Of a DNA stretch of 64,000 bases, positions 20,793 to 30,342 are shown in pieces. Within the stretch, counting starts at the first letter, position 1. The number at the start of each line of letters is the position of its first letter. The stretch is from the NCBI RefSeq assembly GCF_004917065.1, contig NZ_SSYA01000001.1, positions 1,372,161 to 1,436,160 on the forward strand. The letters are read 5' to 3'. The position numbers and the translations under genes are program-made. Source of the stretch: Geomonas ferrireducens. GTDB taxonomy: Bacteria; Desulfobacterota; Desulfuromonadia; Geobacterales; Geobacteraceae. The notes below the pieces were generated by a model. That model was not told the DNA's origin and ran no database searches. It was given only the letters and a program-made list of their open reading frames with translations.

Positions 20793-20978
20793 ATGGCCAA
20801 GTACGGAAAGAAGGCGCAGGAAACGGTGCATGAGGTGATGGACAAGTTCAAGAAAGGGGAACTAAAGAGCGGTGGCAGCGGAAAGAAGGTAACCGACCGC
20901 AAGCAGGCAGTTGCCATCGGACTTTCGGAGGCGCGCGAGAAGGGAGCCAAGGTGCCTGAGCCTCCGAAGAAGAAGTGA
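20793..20978 (+). CDS. Small basic DUF6496-like protein
   Basis: 61 residues, strongly basic: MAKYGKKAQETVHEVMDKFK, then KGELKSGGSGKKVTDRKQAV and IGLSEAREKG near the C-terminus. The KV.d.kQAiAIgLsEAr.kG pattern marks the DUF6496 group of small proteins. Basic charge suggests nucleic acid contact, but this is not established. ATG 20793 is selected by GGGAGGAAGATGC; the upstream extension in the same frame overlaps the DUF3309 gene and is not family-like. Confidence 0.8.
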   Translation: MAKYGKKAQETVHEVMDKFKKGELKSGGSGKKVTDRKQAVAIGLSEAREKGAKVPEPPKKK

Positions 20979-21017
20979 CGGGCACCGCAAACCTGTAGAA
21001 AGGAAAAGGAGGCTGTC

Positions 21018-21581
21018 ATGGCAAAGAACACCGCAGTTTTCGGGATCTACCGCAGCCGCGAGAGCGTCGAGCAGGCCGTCGATTCTCTGCGTGCCGCGGA
21101 CTTTCGCAACACGGACATCTCGGTGCTGTTCTCCGAGAACGTAGGCACCAAGGACTTCGCCCACGAAAAGCACACCAAGGTCCCTGAAGGCTCCGCTACC
21201 GGCGCAGGGACCGGTGCGGTAATCGGCGGCGCTCTCGGCTGGCTCTCGGGCATCGGTGCCCTCGCCATCCCCGGTGTCGGTCCGTTTATCGCGGCAGGCC
21301 CCATCGTGGCGGCCCTGGCTGGTCTCGGTGCGGGCGGGGTGATCGGCGGGATCGCCGGCGCCCTGGTCGGCATGGGGATTCCCGAGTACGAGGCGAAGCG
21401 TTATGAAGGGAGGGTGAAGGAAGGGGGTATCCTCCTCTCGGTACACTGCGACAATGCGGACTGGAAAAAGCGCGCCATGGAGATCCTGAGGGAGACCGGA
21501 GCGCAGGACATCGGGTCCGAAGGCGAGGCGAAGGCTGATTTCGCGTCCTCCGACAAACCTAAACCGAGGGGAATGGCGTAA
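21018..21581 (+). CDS. Glycine-zipper general stress protein
   Basis: 187 residues. Residues 1-50 (TAVFGIYRSRESVEQAVDSL) resemble the N-terminal domain of the general stress protein 17M/YflT group. Residues about 60-130 are a glycine-zipper segment (GTGAVIGGALGWLSGIGAL and GGVIGGIAGALVGMGIPEYEA) that could insert in or line a membrane. The end has GILLSVHCDNADWKKRAMEIL, a repeat of the first fold. Low-temperature or osmotic induction is reported for relatives. No enzymatic residues are apparent. It is preceded by AAAAGGAGG and placed inside the stress operon. Confidence 0.75.
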   Translation: MAKNTAVFGIYRSRESVEQAVDSLRAADFRNTDISVLFSENVGTKDFAHEKHTKVPEGSATGAGTGAVIGGALGWLSGIGALAIPGVGPFIAAGPIVAALAGLGAGGVIGGIAGALVGMGIPEYEAKRYEGRVKEGGILLSVHCDNADWKKRAMEILRETGAQDIGSEGEAKADFASSDKPKPRGMA

Positions 21582-21646
21582 GCTCGACCGTGGGGGCGGC
21601 GCAAGCCGCCTCCACCTGCCGGGGTAACGGCGCAGGAGGAGACGAG

Positions 21647-22159
21647 ATGCCAACGGGTCAGAAGACGAGCGAGTCGCACGGCAAGGCGGAGATGACCATC
21701 TTCGACGTGCTGAAACAGGACCACGAAAAGGCGCGTTATCTCTTCGATAAGGCGCAGAAGGCGGGGAAAAAGGAGATCGCCTCGCTGCAGAAGCTCTTCG
21801 CCCAGATAGAGGAGGAGCTGGAACTGCACATGGAAGGGGAAGAGCGCTTTTTCTACAGTGCCCTCGAACAGGACGAGGAGATGCGCGACCACGTCCTGCA
21901 GTCCTACGAGGAGCACCAGGTTGCCAAGACCATGCTCGGCACATTTAAATCGCTGGCGGTCGATGACGAGCGCTGGGTGGCGAAGCTCAAAGTGCTTGGT
22001 GAGATCGTCGAGCACCACATGCAGGAGGAAGAGCGCGAAATCTTCAAGATGGCAAGAAAGGCTCTGGGCAAGGAGCAGCAGCACGAGATCGCCTTGTCGT
22101 TCCAGAAGAGCAAGCGGGAAGGGCACCGGCCTTCACGGGGGGCACCCGTGGAAGGTTAG
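21647..22159 (+). CDS. Hemerythrin HHE-domain protein
   Basis: 170 residues of four-helix type. Candidate di-iron ligands are seen in LKQDHEKARYLF, EEELELHMEGEERFFY, YEEHQVAKTML and EIVEHHMQEEEREIF, the H...HxxxE...HxxxE pattern of hemerythrin cation-binding proteins. Relatives sense or store oxygen, iron or nitric oxide. The chosen ATG has CAGGAGGA upstream; the longer frame from 21590 lacks one. It is the last gene of the stress operon; the terminator begins 20 nt after its stop. Confidence 0.85.
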   Translation: MPTGQKTSESHGKAEMTIFDVLKQDHEKARYLFDKAQKAGKKEIASLQKLFAQIEEELELHMEGEERFFYSALEQDEEMRDHVLQSYEEHQVAKTMLGTFKSLAVDDERWVAKLKVLGEIVEHHMQEEEREIFKMARKALGKEQQHEIALSFQKSKREGHRPSRGAPVEG

Positions 22160-22178
22160 CGGTATGACGGCACGCGGG

Positions 22179-22224
22179 AAAAAGGCGCCGCACCGGCTTG
22201 ACTGGCCGGGCGGCGTTTTTTTGT
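22179..22224 (+). terminator. Intrinsic terminator of the stress operon
   Basis: AAAAAGGCGCCG (22179-22190) with downstream CGGCGTTTTTTT (22212-22223) forms a GC stem followed by seven T. Confidence 0.75.
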
Positions 22225-22308
22225 CTTACTGTTTGAAAAAGAATGCTTGTGTGTAGCTTAATGTATGTTATAAAATAATTTTCAGCTCACAGGGGCTGCG
22301 GTACAATG

Positions 22309-22422
22309 TCATAGCGATACTCACAACTTTCGTAACCGTTCGTATCTCTGAAAATAATGCCGCTATTTCAGCGGCATGAGTGGAATCGTGAGGCGGCGGC
22401 GTTGCCTGTGTCATCGCTATGA
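22309..22422 (+). ncRNA. Candidate structured leader upstream of a response regulator
   Basis: A perfect 10-bp outer pairing, TCATAGCGAT (22309-22318) with ATCGCTATGA (22413-22422), encloses a perfect inner hairpin ATGCCGCT/AGCGGCAT (22357-22377). The nested arrangement resembles a folded RNA domain and sits 140 nt before the start of the downstream regulator gene. I do not recognise a known riboswitch core. It could instead be a DNA-level operator. Confidence 0.35.
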
Positions 22423-22562
22423 GAACCATGCCAGGCCCAGCTCAGGTGGATATCGAGTCAATGCAAGGTTTGAATGTGCTTAATAATTATCGCCAAGCTT
22501 TAAACCTGGAACCCCAGTATGCCGGTCTGACCGGCCCCCGGAACGCAGTTTGTGGAGGCGTT

Positions 22563-22940
22563 ATGCAAGACGCTGAGATTTTGCTGGTCGAAGATAACAG
22601 CAATTGCGAAGAACTCGCCTTGCGGGCCTTGAGAAAGGCGGGCTACAGCAATGTTGCGGTCGCGCGCGACGGTGCGGAAGCTTTGGGGATGCTCTTGGGC
22701 GGGGAGGTCGGCGGTGAGCACCACCCCCATTTCGTGCTCCTGGACATGAAACTGCCCAAGATAGACGGCGTGGGGGTGCTGCAAAAGCTGCGCAGTAACG
22801 AGCGCACCAGGAAGCTGAAGGTCTTTGCCCTCTCCTCGTCCGAGGACCCGGAGGACCTGGAGCAATGCCGCAACCTGGGCGTGGTGGCGGTGCTGCCCAA
22901 ACCGCTCGACGCGGAGCAGCTCAAGCGCTGGCTGCACTGA
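22563..22940 (+). CDS. Rcp1-like single-domain response regulator
   Basis: 125 residues, one receiver domain only. The acidic pocket is in ILLVEDN, the phospho-acceptor Asp in VLLDMKLPKIDG, the Thr/Ser position in FALSSSEDPED and the Lys in AVLPKPLD. The spacing and the NSNCEELALRAL helix match the Rcp1 type that follows phytochrome-like kinases. The frame runs back to 22419, but GTGGAGG just before ATG 22563 and the receiver-domain boundary set the start. No kinase gene is adjacent. A possible structured leader lies upstream. Confidence 0.85.
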   Translation: MQDAEILLVEDNSNCEELALRALRKAGYSNVAVARDGAEALGMLLGGEVGGEHHPHFVLLDMKLPKIDGVGVLQKLRSNERTRKLKVFALSSSEDPEDLEQCRNLGVVAVLPKPLDAEQLKRWLH

Positions 22941-22955
22941 CCGCTGCGGTTGCCC

Positions 22956-23807
22956 TCAGGAGGATAGCACCGGGGTCTTGGCGTTATCCTCGATGATGAT
23001 TTCCAACTCGGCAAGGGCCGTTTCCTTAAGCCCCAGCACCTGGGCCTCGCTCGAGGCGAACAGGAGCACGGACGGGTCGCGGTTGAGGCCCACGCCGATT
23101 TTCCTGCAGGTAAGATTCGAGAGCCGCACCATGGCGAGCAGCACGTTCGCCTGATCCCAGCGCTCCTGCTGGTGCCCGGCGACGATGTCGCAGTAGATCT
23201 GCGGCAGCTGCCACTGCACCATCAACTGGTGCCCCTGCTCCACGTGCAGGGTGGCCAGGACCTCCCTTAGTACCGGCTGAATCACCCCTCCCTTGAAGCG
23301 CTCCTCACGCGACACTTCCTCCAGACACTTCAAAAGAAAGAGCTTGCCCAGGTCGTGCAGGAGCCCGCCGAGGAAAGCCTCCTGCGCCTGCGCGCCGAAA
23401 CCCACCTTTTGCGCCAGCCAGCGGCTTCCCACGGCGCAGCAGAACGCGTGCTTCCAGAGCGTCTGCATGATGGCGTTGAACCTGATGTCGTCGGACTTGT
23501 ACAGGTCGCGCTGCGTGGTGACCATGGCGAGGTTCGCGACCTCCTTCGAGCCGAGGCGTATGATCGCCTCCCGGATGGTGCTTACCTTGCTGAGCCCGGC
23601 ATAGAAGGAGGAGTTGGCGGCCCTGAGCACGCGGGTGGCGACCCCCGGGTCGGCATTGAGGAGCTGGTGCACCTCCTTTATGTCGAAGTCGGGGCGGGCC
23701 AGCGCCTGTTGCAGCTTCACCGCCACGGCATGAAAGACCGGGACGCTGAGCGTGCCGGCGGCGAGCCGTTCCTTGATCACCTCTACGATAGAGGCCTGTT
23801 CGTTCAT
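22956..23807 (-). CDS. HDOD-domain signalling protein
   Basis: 283 residues with an HDOD domain (about 20-220): LPVFHAVAVKLQQALARPDF-like start, INADPGVATRVLRAANSSFY-type helix, REAIIRLGSKEVANLAM and FLGGLLHDLGKLFLL. HDOD proteins lack a complete HD-phosphohydrolase site and act in signalling, often with cyclic-di-GMP pathways. The gene begins 27 nt after the stop of the GspE-type ATPase gene on the same strand, so the two are probably one transcript, linking this regulator to the MshEN-bearing ATPase. Confidence 0.88.
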   Translation of the reverse strand: MNEQASIVEVIKERLAAGTLSVPVFHAVAVKLQQALARPDFDIKEVHQLLNADPGVATRVLRAANSSFYAGLSKVSTIREAIIRLGSKEVANLAMVTTQRDLYKSDDIRFNAIMQTLWKHAFCCAVGSRWLAQKVGFGAQAQEAFLGGLLHDLGKLFLLKCLEEVSREERFKGGVIQPVLREVLATLHVEQGHQLMVQWQLPQIYCDIVAGHQQERWDQANVLLAMVRLSNLTCRKIGVGLNRDPSVLLFASSEAQVLGLKETALAELEIIIEDNAKTPVLSS

Positions 23808-23834
23808 TTCGCAGTATCTCCTTGCCGCTTTCCG

Positions 23835-25712
23835 TCAGCTTCCCAGGATGCGCCTCAATTCACGCAGCGGGCGGGGGCTCCCTATGCGCGGCAGGTCGCG
23901 CAGCGCTTCCTGGATCGAGATCTTCCCGTCGGCGGCCTTCACCAGTCCGTCCTCGAAAAGGGTCACCATCCCGGAGGTCTCGATACTGAGCCGCCGGATC
24001 TCCGCCGAAGACTTGCTCTGCAGGATGGCCTCCTTCACCGGCTCGTTCATGATCAAAAGCTCGAAGATGGCGGTCCTGCCCCGGAACCCGGTAAAGCGGC
24101 ACTGGGGGCAGCCGCGCCCGGTGCGGAAGGTGGCGCCGGCCAGGTCCTTCGCGGAGTACCCCATCCTGCCGTACTCGGCCGGTGTGGGAACGTAGGTCTC
24201 AGCGCAGTCGTTGCAGACCAGGCGCAGCAGCCGCTGGGCCACGACGCAGACCACGGTGGACGATATCAAAAAGGACTCGATCTGCATGTTCATCAGCCGC
24301 AAAAGACCGCCGATACTGTCCTCGGTGTGGAAGGTGGTGAGCACCTTGTGCCCGGTGAGCGCCGCCTGGATAGCGGTCTCGGCGGAAAAGGTGTCGCGGA
24401 TCTCCCCCAGCACGATGACGTCCGGGTCCTGGCGCACCATGTGGCGCAGGGTCTCCTCGAAGGTGACGCCGATCTTCTGGTTGATCGAGCACTGCGACAC
24501 ACCCTCGATGACGAACTCGACCGGGTCCTCGGCGGTGATGATGCTGGTGTTGATGTTGTTCAGGTGGCTTACGCACCCATAGAGGGTCGAGGTCTTCCCG
24601 CTGCCGGTGGGTCCGGTTATGATCATGACCCCGGAAGGGGTCTCCAGGGCGTCCTCCACGAACTGTTTGAGCATGCGCGGCGCCATCCCGATGTCGGAGA
24701 TGGCGAGGATGGCCTCTTTCTTGTTGAGCAGGCGCAGGACGATCTTCTCACCGAAGAGGGTGATGTAAAAGGAGACCCTCATGTCGAGGTTGAAGCCGTG
24801 CTGCCTGCTTTCGTAGAGTATGCGGCCGTCCTGGTGGCGCCTTTTCTCGGCGATGTCCGCCTGTGACATGACCTTGATTCTGGAGGAGATCTGCGGCGCG
24901 AGCTCCAGGTGCGGCATCATGACGCCGTCATGGCGCATCCGGATACGGAGGCGGTCCCTGAGCGGCTCTATGTGGATGTCGCTGGCGCCGAGGGTCATGG
25001 CTTCGTCGAAGAGCTTGTTGATCATGCCGACGACGGTGCTCTCGTCGGGGGCGGCGCTTTCGCTCCCCGCCGATTTTTGCGCGGAGGCGATCGCGGCGAG
25101 TATGGCGTTCCGTGTGGCTATCGCGGGTTTCACGGTCCTGCCGAAGATGCGCTCGGCGCTCAGCCGCGAATAGGTTTCGAGCGGATTGGCGAAGGCGACC
25201 AGGACGGCACCTTCGTCGTCGGTCGCGTACGGTACGAACAGCTCGTCACGGAACACCTCGAAGGGTGCCTTGGCGAAGAGCTTGCGGTCCAGCTTGCGGA
25301 ACTCGAGTTCGGCGACCGGAAAGCCCAGCTGGAACGAGAGCACCTCGACCAGCCTGCGCTCCTCGATGAACCCCTTCTCGATGATGATGTCGCCCAGCAT
25401 CTTGCGCCGTGCCCCTTCCTGTTTCTGCAGGTTCAAGGCGGTGAGGAGCTCGCTCTGTTTCAGGTAACCGAGTTCCACGAGGAGGTCGCCGATCCTTATC
25501 GAGAGGCTGTTCTCACGCAGGATGCGCGCCACGTCCTCGCGTTTGAGAAACTCGAGTTCCTGGAGGACGTCGATGAGCGTCTTCGCGGACTGCAACTTGC
25601 CGTGCACGCGCTGGGCGTAGAGGAGCTGGTCGTGGCTGATCACACCGGTGCTGACGAGAAGCTCGACGATCTGGCCGGCGCCCTGGGACGCGTGCGAATC
25701 CTTCTTTTTCAT
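23835..25712 (-). CDS. GspE/PulE/PilB-type secretion or pilus ATPase with MshEN repeats
   Basis: 625 residues. Residues 1-130 contain tandem MshEN-like helices (RIGDLLVELGYLKQSELLTA and MLGDIIIEKGFIEERRLVEV), a fold that binds cyclic-di-GMP in relatives. The ATPase domain has Walker A GPTGSGKTST, the Asp box ITAEDPVE, Walker B region DVIVLGEIRD and the His box LTTFHTED. A zinc motif is formed by CNDC and CPQC near 520-560. It belongs to type II secretion or type IV pilus assembly, but no pilus or Gsp partner is in the window. Downstream is the HDOD gene; upstream lies the tatA terminator. Confidence 0.9.
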   Translation of the reverse strand: MKKKDSHASQGAGQIVELLVSTGVISHDQLLYAQRVHGKLQSAKTLIDVLQELEFLKREDVARILRENSLSIRIGDLLVELGYLKQSELLTALNLQKQEGARRKMLGDIIIEKGFIEERRLVEVLSFQLGFPVAELEFRKLDRKLFAKAPFEVFRDELFVPYATDDEGAVLVAFANPLETYSRLSAERIFGRTVKPAIATRNAILAAIASAQKSAGSESAAPDESTVVGMINKLFDEAMTLGASDIHIEPLRDRLRIRMRHDGVMMPHLELAPQISSRIKVMSQADIAEKRRHQDGRILYESRQHGFNLDMRVSFYITLFGEKIVLRLLNKKEAILAISDIGMAPRMLKQFVEDALETPSGVMIITGPTGSGKTSTLYGCVSHLNNINTSIITAEDPVEFVIEGVSQCSINQKIGVTFEETLRHMVRQDPDVIVLGEIRDTFSAETAIQAALTGHKVLTTFHTEDSIGGLLRLMNMQIESFLISSTVVCVVAQRLLRLVCNDCAETYVPTPAEYGRMGYSAKDLAGATFRTGRGCPQCRFTGFRGRTAIFELLIMNEPVKEAILQSKSSAEIRRLSIETSGMVTLFEDGLVKAADGKISIQEALRDLPRIGSPRPLRELRRILGS

Positions 25713-25749
25713 GATCCCCTCGGTGTCCCGTGCGGCGTCTTTATCGACT

Positions 25750-25802
25750 GCCCAAAAAACAAAGAGGCCCCCACAAGCTGCAGCGGGGACCTCTGTTTCG
25801 AC
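25750..25802 (-). terminator. Intrinsic terminator downstream of tatA
   Basis: On the minus strand AGAGGTCCCC and GGGGGCCTCT flank a 12-base loop and are followed by a T-rich run (TTGTTTTTTGG). It would end the tatA transcript before the GspE-type gene. Confidence 0.75.
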
Positions 25803-25826
25803 GGGACGGAAACTAATGAGCTGGAG

Positions 25827-26018
25827 CTAGCTCCCTTTCTTATCGTCATCCGGGCGGGTTGCTTTAATCTCGATTTCGTCCTTGCCGCTGGAGGCCTTCT
25901 TGAAGTTCCTGATGCTTTTGCCAAGCGCACCGCCGATCTCGGGAAGCCGGCCTGCGCCGAACACCACGAGTACTATGACGAGAATTATGATGAGCTCCGG
26001 CATTCCGAATCCGAACAT
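25827..26018 (-). CDS. tatA: TatA-type Sec-independent translocase subunit
   Basis: 63 residues: a short N-terminal membrane helix ([20 protein letters not shown]) followed by the amphipathic helix [14 protein letters not shown] and an acidic/basic tail, the TatA/TatE pattern. It forms the pore of the twin-arginine pathway, which this window needs for NapA and NapG with their RR signals. ATG 26018 follows GGGAGGG; the longer frame adds a non-family extension. No tatC or tatB is adjacent, so this is an orphan tatA locus. Confidence 0.92.
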   Translation of the reverse strand: MFGFGMPELIIILVIVLVVFGAGRLPEIGGALGKSIRNFKKASSGKDEIEIKATRPDDDKKGS

Positions 26019-26126
26019 GTGACCCTCCCTTTGTGAGTTCTCTAAGCGCGTGCAGTATGGCACATGGCCATCGAAAAAAGCAACATCTGGATTAAACGCC
26101 AGTTTAGAGGAAAATTATTAAAAATA

Positions 26127-26155
26127 TTGCATCATGCCGCAGGAATTGTTATACA
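26127..26155 (+). promoter_or_regulatory. Candidate sigma70 promoter of the second response regulator
   Basis: TTGCAT (26127-26132), 17-nt spacer, TATACA (26150-26155), 39 bp before the GTG start; both boxes have two mismatches. Confidence 0.4.
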
Positions 26156-26193
26156 GCTGCAGTCTCGCCATCTCTAGGCCAAGGAGAACAAAG

Positions 26194-26643
26194 GTGAACA
26201 AAACTATCCTGTTGGTCGAGGACAACCCTGACGATGAGGCCCTGACGCTGAGGGCGATCAGAAAGCACATGCCGTACGGCATCGTGGTGGCTCGCGACGG
26301 CGCCGAGGCGCTGGAGCACCTGTTCGGCGGGGGGCAAGGTGCGGGCAGGCACGAGGTGCCGGTCCCCATTCTCGTGCTGCTCGACCTGAAGCTCCCCAAG
26401 GTGAACGGCCTGGAGGTGCTCCGGCGCATGCGGGAGGAGGCACGCACCCGCTCCATCCCCGTCATCGTGTTCACCTCCTCCACCGAGGAACAGGACATCC
26501 TCGACAGCTACCGCCTGGGCGCCAACAGCTACATCAGGAAGCCGGTGGATTACGGCCAGTTCTGCGACAACATGAAGCAGGTGATGAACTACTGGCTCAG
26601 CGTGAACCAGCTCCCCCCCACCCGAGGCTGCGCCACGGCCTGA
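26194..26643 (+). CDS. Rcp1-like single-domain response regulator
   Basis: 149 residues, receiver domain only: [18 protein letters not shown], phospho-Asp in [12 protein letters not shown], Thr/Ser in [10 protein letters not shown] and Lys in [12 protein letters not shown]. It closely resembles the regulator at 22563, so the two are paralogues. The start is GTG 26194, not the ATG 60 bases upstream: AAGGAG lies 8-9 bases before GTG and the receiver domain begins directly. No histidine kinase is adjacent. Rcp1-type regulators receive phosphate from bacteriophytochrome-like or hybrid kinases elsewhere. Confidence 0.88.
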   Translation: MNKTILLVEDNPDDEALTLRAIRKHMPYGIVVARDGAEALEHLFGGGQGAGRHEVPVPILVLLDLKLPKVNGLEVLRRMREEARTRSIPVIVFTSSTEEQDILDSYRLGANSYIRKPVDYGQFCDNMKQVMNYWLSVNQLPPTRGCATA

Positions 26644-26687
26644 TCCCCTGTTGCCAAGGCGCACCCCCTCCTGCTAGTATCGTCGCC

Positions 26688-28667
<1,980 letters not shown>

Positions 28668-28668
28668 G

Positions 28669-28696
28669 CAATTGACGACGGACAATTGACGATTGA
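28669..28696. repeat. One-armed array of four heptamers after uvrB
   Basis: Units CAATTGA, CGACGGA, CAATTGA, CGATTGA run with a strict 7-bp period, beginning 2 nt after the uvrB stop codon. No inverted partner arm is found downstream. Length (28 bp, four units) equals one arm of the GTTCTAN cassettes at 30651, 36378 and 56464, but the unit sequence differs. Confidence 0.65.
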
Positions 28697-28701
28697 CAAC
28701 G

Positions 28702-28743
28702 AAAAGCCCCTCGTCCCGTTGCGGGAGAGGGGCTTTCTTTTTT
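28702..28743 (+). terminator. Intrinsic terminator of uvrB
   Basis: AAAGCCCCTC and GAGGGGCTTT arms around a GTCCCGTTGCGGGA loop that is itself paired, followed by CTTTTTT. Confidence 0.85.
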
Positions 28744-28766
28744 CTGTACCAGGTGGTTCCTGCTCC

Positions 28767-28795
28767 CTCCCCAGGAGGGGGAGAGGGGGAAGAGT
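28767..28795. repeat. GC-rich palindromic intergenic repeat, copy 3
   Basis: CTCCCTCCCC, AGGAGGGGGAG arms, between convergent uvrB and pcnB; same core as the copies at 13602, 17847 and 40210. Confidence 0.5.
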
Positions 28796-28800
28796 GGGCT

Positions 28801-30237
28801 TTATTCCGGCGCCGGCCCCGGCTTCTTACGCCGCTTTCTCCGCCTGCGTTTCTTCTTCGGTGCCTCGACGGCCGCCTCGCTCCCGGCGGCTTCGACGGGC
28901 GCTCCCTGCGCCTCGAGCTGCTGCGCGACGTAGCGCTCCCACCACTCCGCAAGCGAGCGCTTGGGAGGGGTGAGCCGCTCCACGAAGCGCAGGTACTGCA
29001 GCGCGTCGCCGAACGAGGGGCGCGCGATCACGCCGCGGCCGTTTCTCCCAGGTGTCTTGTGGAAACGCTGCTGCAGGTTGAGGATGTCCCGTACCGTTAC
29101 GAGCACGCGGTTAGGAACCGCCACGGTCGGCGAAAGCTCGCCGGCAAAGGCGGCCACCGCCGCGTCGGTCGCCTGCTGGGGCGGCAGCCCCGCCTCGCGG
29201 AACGTAGTGACCTTCTCCTCCAGGTATTCGCCGAACATGAGGGCGATGAGGAGCGGCGCCGACACCGGGACCCCCTGGGCCAACTGGTCGTCGACCCATT
29301 CCAGCGCCTTGCTCACGCGAACGTGCGGGTACCCGTCCGATTCGCGGGAGAGCCAGGCGTCGAAGTGCGGGAAGAGCGGCTCGAACAGGCCGTTGTGACG
29401 CATCATCTGGTAAGTGCGTTCCCCGGCTCCCATGAGGAGCAGCTTCAGCACCTCCTCGTAGAGGCGCGGGGGCGTCGCCTTGTTGATGGTGCCGCAGAGC
29501 GCCTCGATGGCGGCCTCGGTGCGGGGCTCGATGTTGAAGCCGAGCATGGAGGCAAAACGAATGGCGCGGATCATGCGCACCGGGTCCTCGGTGAAGCGGA
29601 CCAAGGGATCGCCGATGGTGCGGATGAGGCCGTTTTTCAGGTCCTCCATGCCGCCCACGTGGTCGATGATGGAGAAGTCGGAGATGTTGTAGAAGAGCGC
29701 GTTCACGGTGAAGTCGCGCCGTATGGCGTCCTCCTCCGGGGTGCCGAAGACGTTGTCCCTGAGGACCATGCCGTCCTCGCTCTTCAGGATGGGAGGCCCA
29801 TGGTGCTGGCGGCGCCTTCTCCTGCCGCGCTCGTCTTCGAGTTGCTCGGCTTCGGAAACGGCCTCGGTCGGCTCTTCCGGCGGCGCCTCGGCGGCCTCCT
29901 CAAGGGCGGCCTCGGCCGCATCGACCGTGGAGCGGAAGGTGGCAACCTCTATGATTTCATCGTGGAAGTGGACGTGGGCCAGGCGGAAGCGGCGGCCGAT
30001 CAGGCGGCAGTTACGGAACAGCTTCTTCAGCTGATTGGGAGTGGCGTCTGTGACGACGTCGAAGTCTTTGGGTTCGCGACCAAGGAGCAGGTCGCGGACT
30101 CCGCCGCCGACAAGGTAGGCGATGAAACCGTGCTCCCTGAGTTTGTACAGTACCTTCACGCCGTTCGGGCTAAGCAGTGCGCGCGAGATAGAGTGCTCCG
30201 CCCGCGGGATGATGACTTTTTCCATGTTAGTGTTCAT
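28801..30237 (-). CDS. pcnB: Poly(A) polymerase / CCA-type nucleotidyltransferase
   Basis: 478 residues. Class II nucleotidyltransferase core: GGGVRDLLLGREPKDFDVVT (two catalytic Asp in DFD), ATPNQLKKLF, third carboxylate region RRDFTVNALFYN and the RMIRAIRFAS motif of bacterial PcnB. It adds poly(A) to RNA 3' ends. Two oddities: an Ala/Glu-rich insertion (about 115-155) ending in a five-Arg run between core motifs, and a very basic C-terminal tail (KKKRRRRKRRKK) likely to bind RNA. ATG 30237 is chosen; ATG 30225 is the alternative, with neither having a strong ribosome binding site. Confidence 0.88.
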   Translation of the reverse strand: MNTNMEKVIIPRAEHSISRALLSPNGVKVLYKLREHGFIAYLVGGGVRDLLLGREPKDFDVVTDATPNQLKKLFRNCRLIGRRFRLAHVHFHDEIIEVATFRSTVDAAEAALEEAAEAPPEEPTEAVSEAEQLEDERGRRRRRQHHGPPILKSEDGMVLRDNVFGTPEEDAIRRDFTVNALFYNISDFSIIDHVGGMEDLKNGLIRTIGDPLVRFTEDPVRMIRAIRFASMLGFNIEPRTEAAIEALCGTINKATPPRLYEEVLKLLLMGAGERTYQMMRHNGLFEPLFPHFDAWLSRESDGYPHVRVSKALEWVDDQLAQGVPVSAPLLIALMFGEYLEEKVTTFREAGLPPQQATDAAVAAFAGELSPTVAVPNRVLVTVRDILNLQQRFHKTPGRNGRGVIARPSFGDALQYLRFVERLTPPKRSLAEWWERYVAQQLEAQGAPVEAAGSEAAVEAPKKKRRRRKRRKKPGPAPE

Positions 30238-30293
30238 TCGCGGGAAAATAGCACAGTTTACGTGCAAAGGCAAAGGATGCGTACTTGATTTTG

Positions 30294-30335
30294 TTGACTT
30301 AAGTCATGAAGATGTGGGATTTCTTCTGCTATGGT
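30294..30335 (+). promoter_or_regulatory. FNR/CRP-superfamily-like operator and -10 box before the YgbA gene
   Basis: TTGACTTAAGTCAT (30294-30307) contains the perfect 12-bp palindrome TGACTTAAGTCA, of the TTGAY-N4-RTCAA class bound by FNR-superfamily regulators. TATGGT (30330-30335) is a fair -10. Transcription would start near 30342, about 41.5 bp from the palindrome centre, the class II FNR geometry. Which regulator binds is not known. Confidence 0.5.
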
Positions 30336-30342
30336 TGCCAGC

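Noticed and set aside
22419-22562. Upstream start for the first response regulator
   Set aside because: The extension lies within the candidate leader stem, lacks a ribosome binding site and is not part of a receiver domain; ATG 22563 has GTGGAGG.
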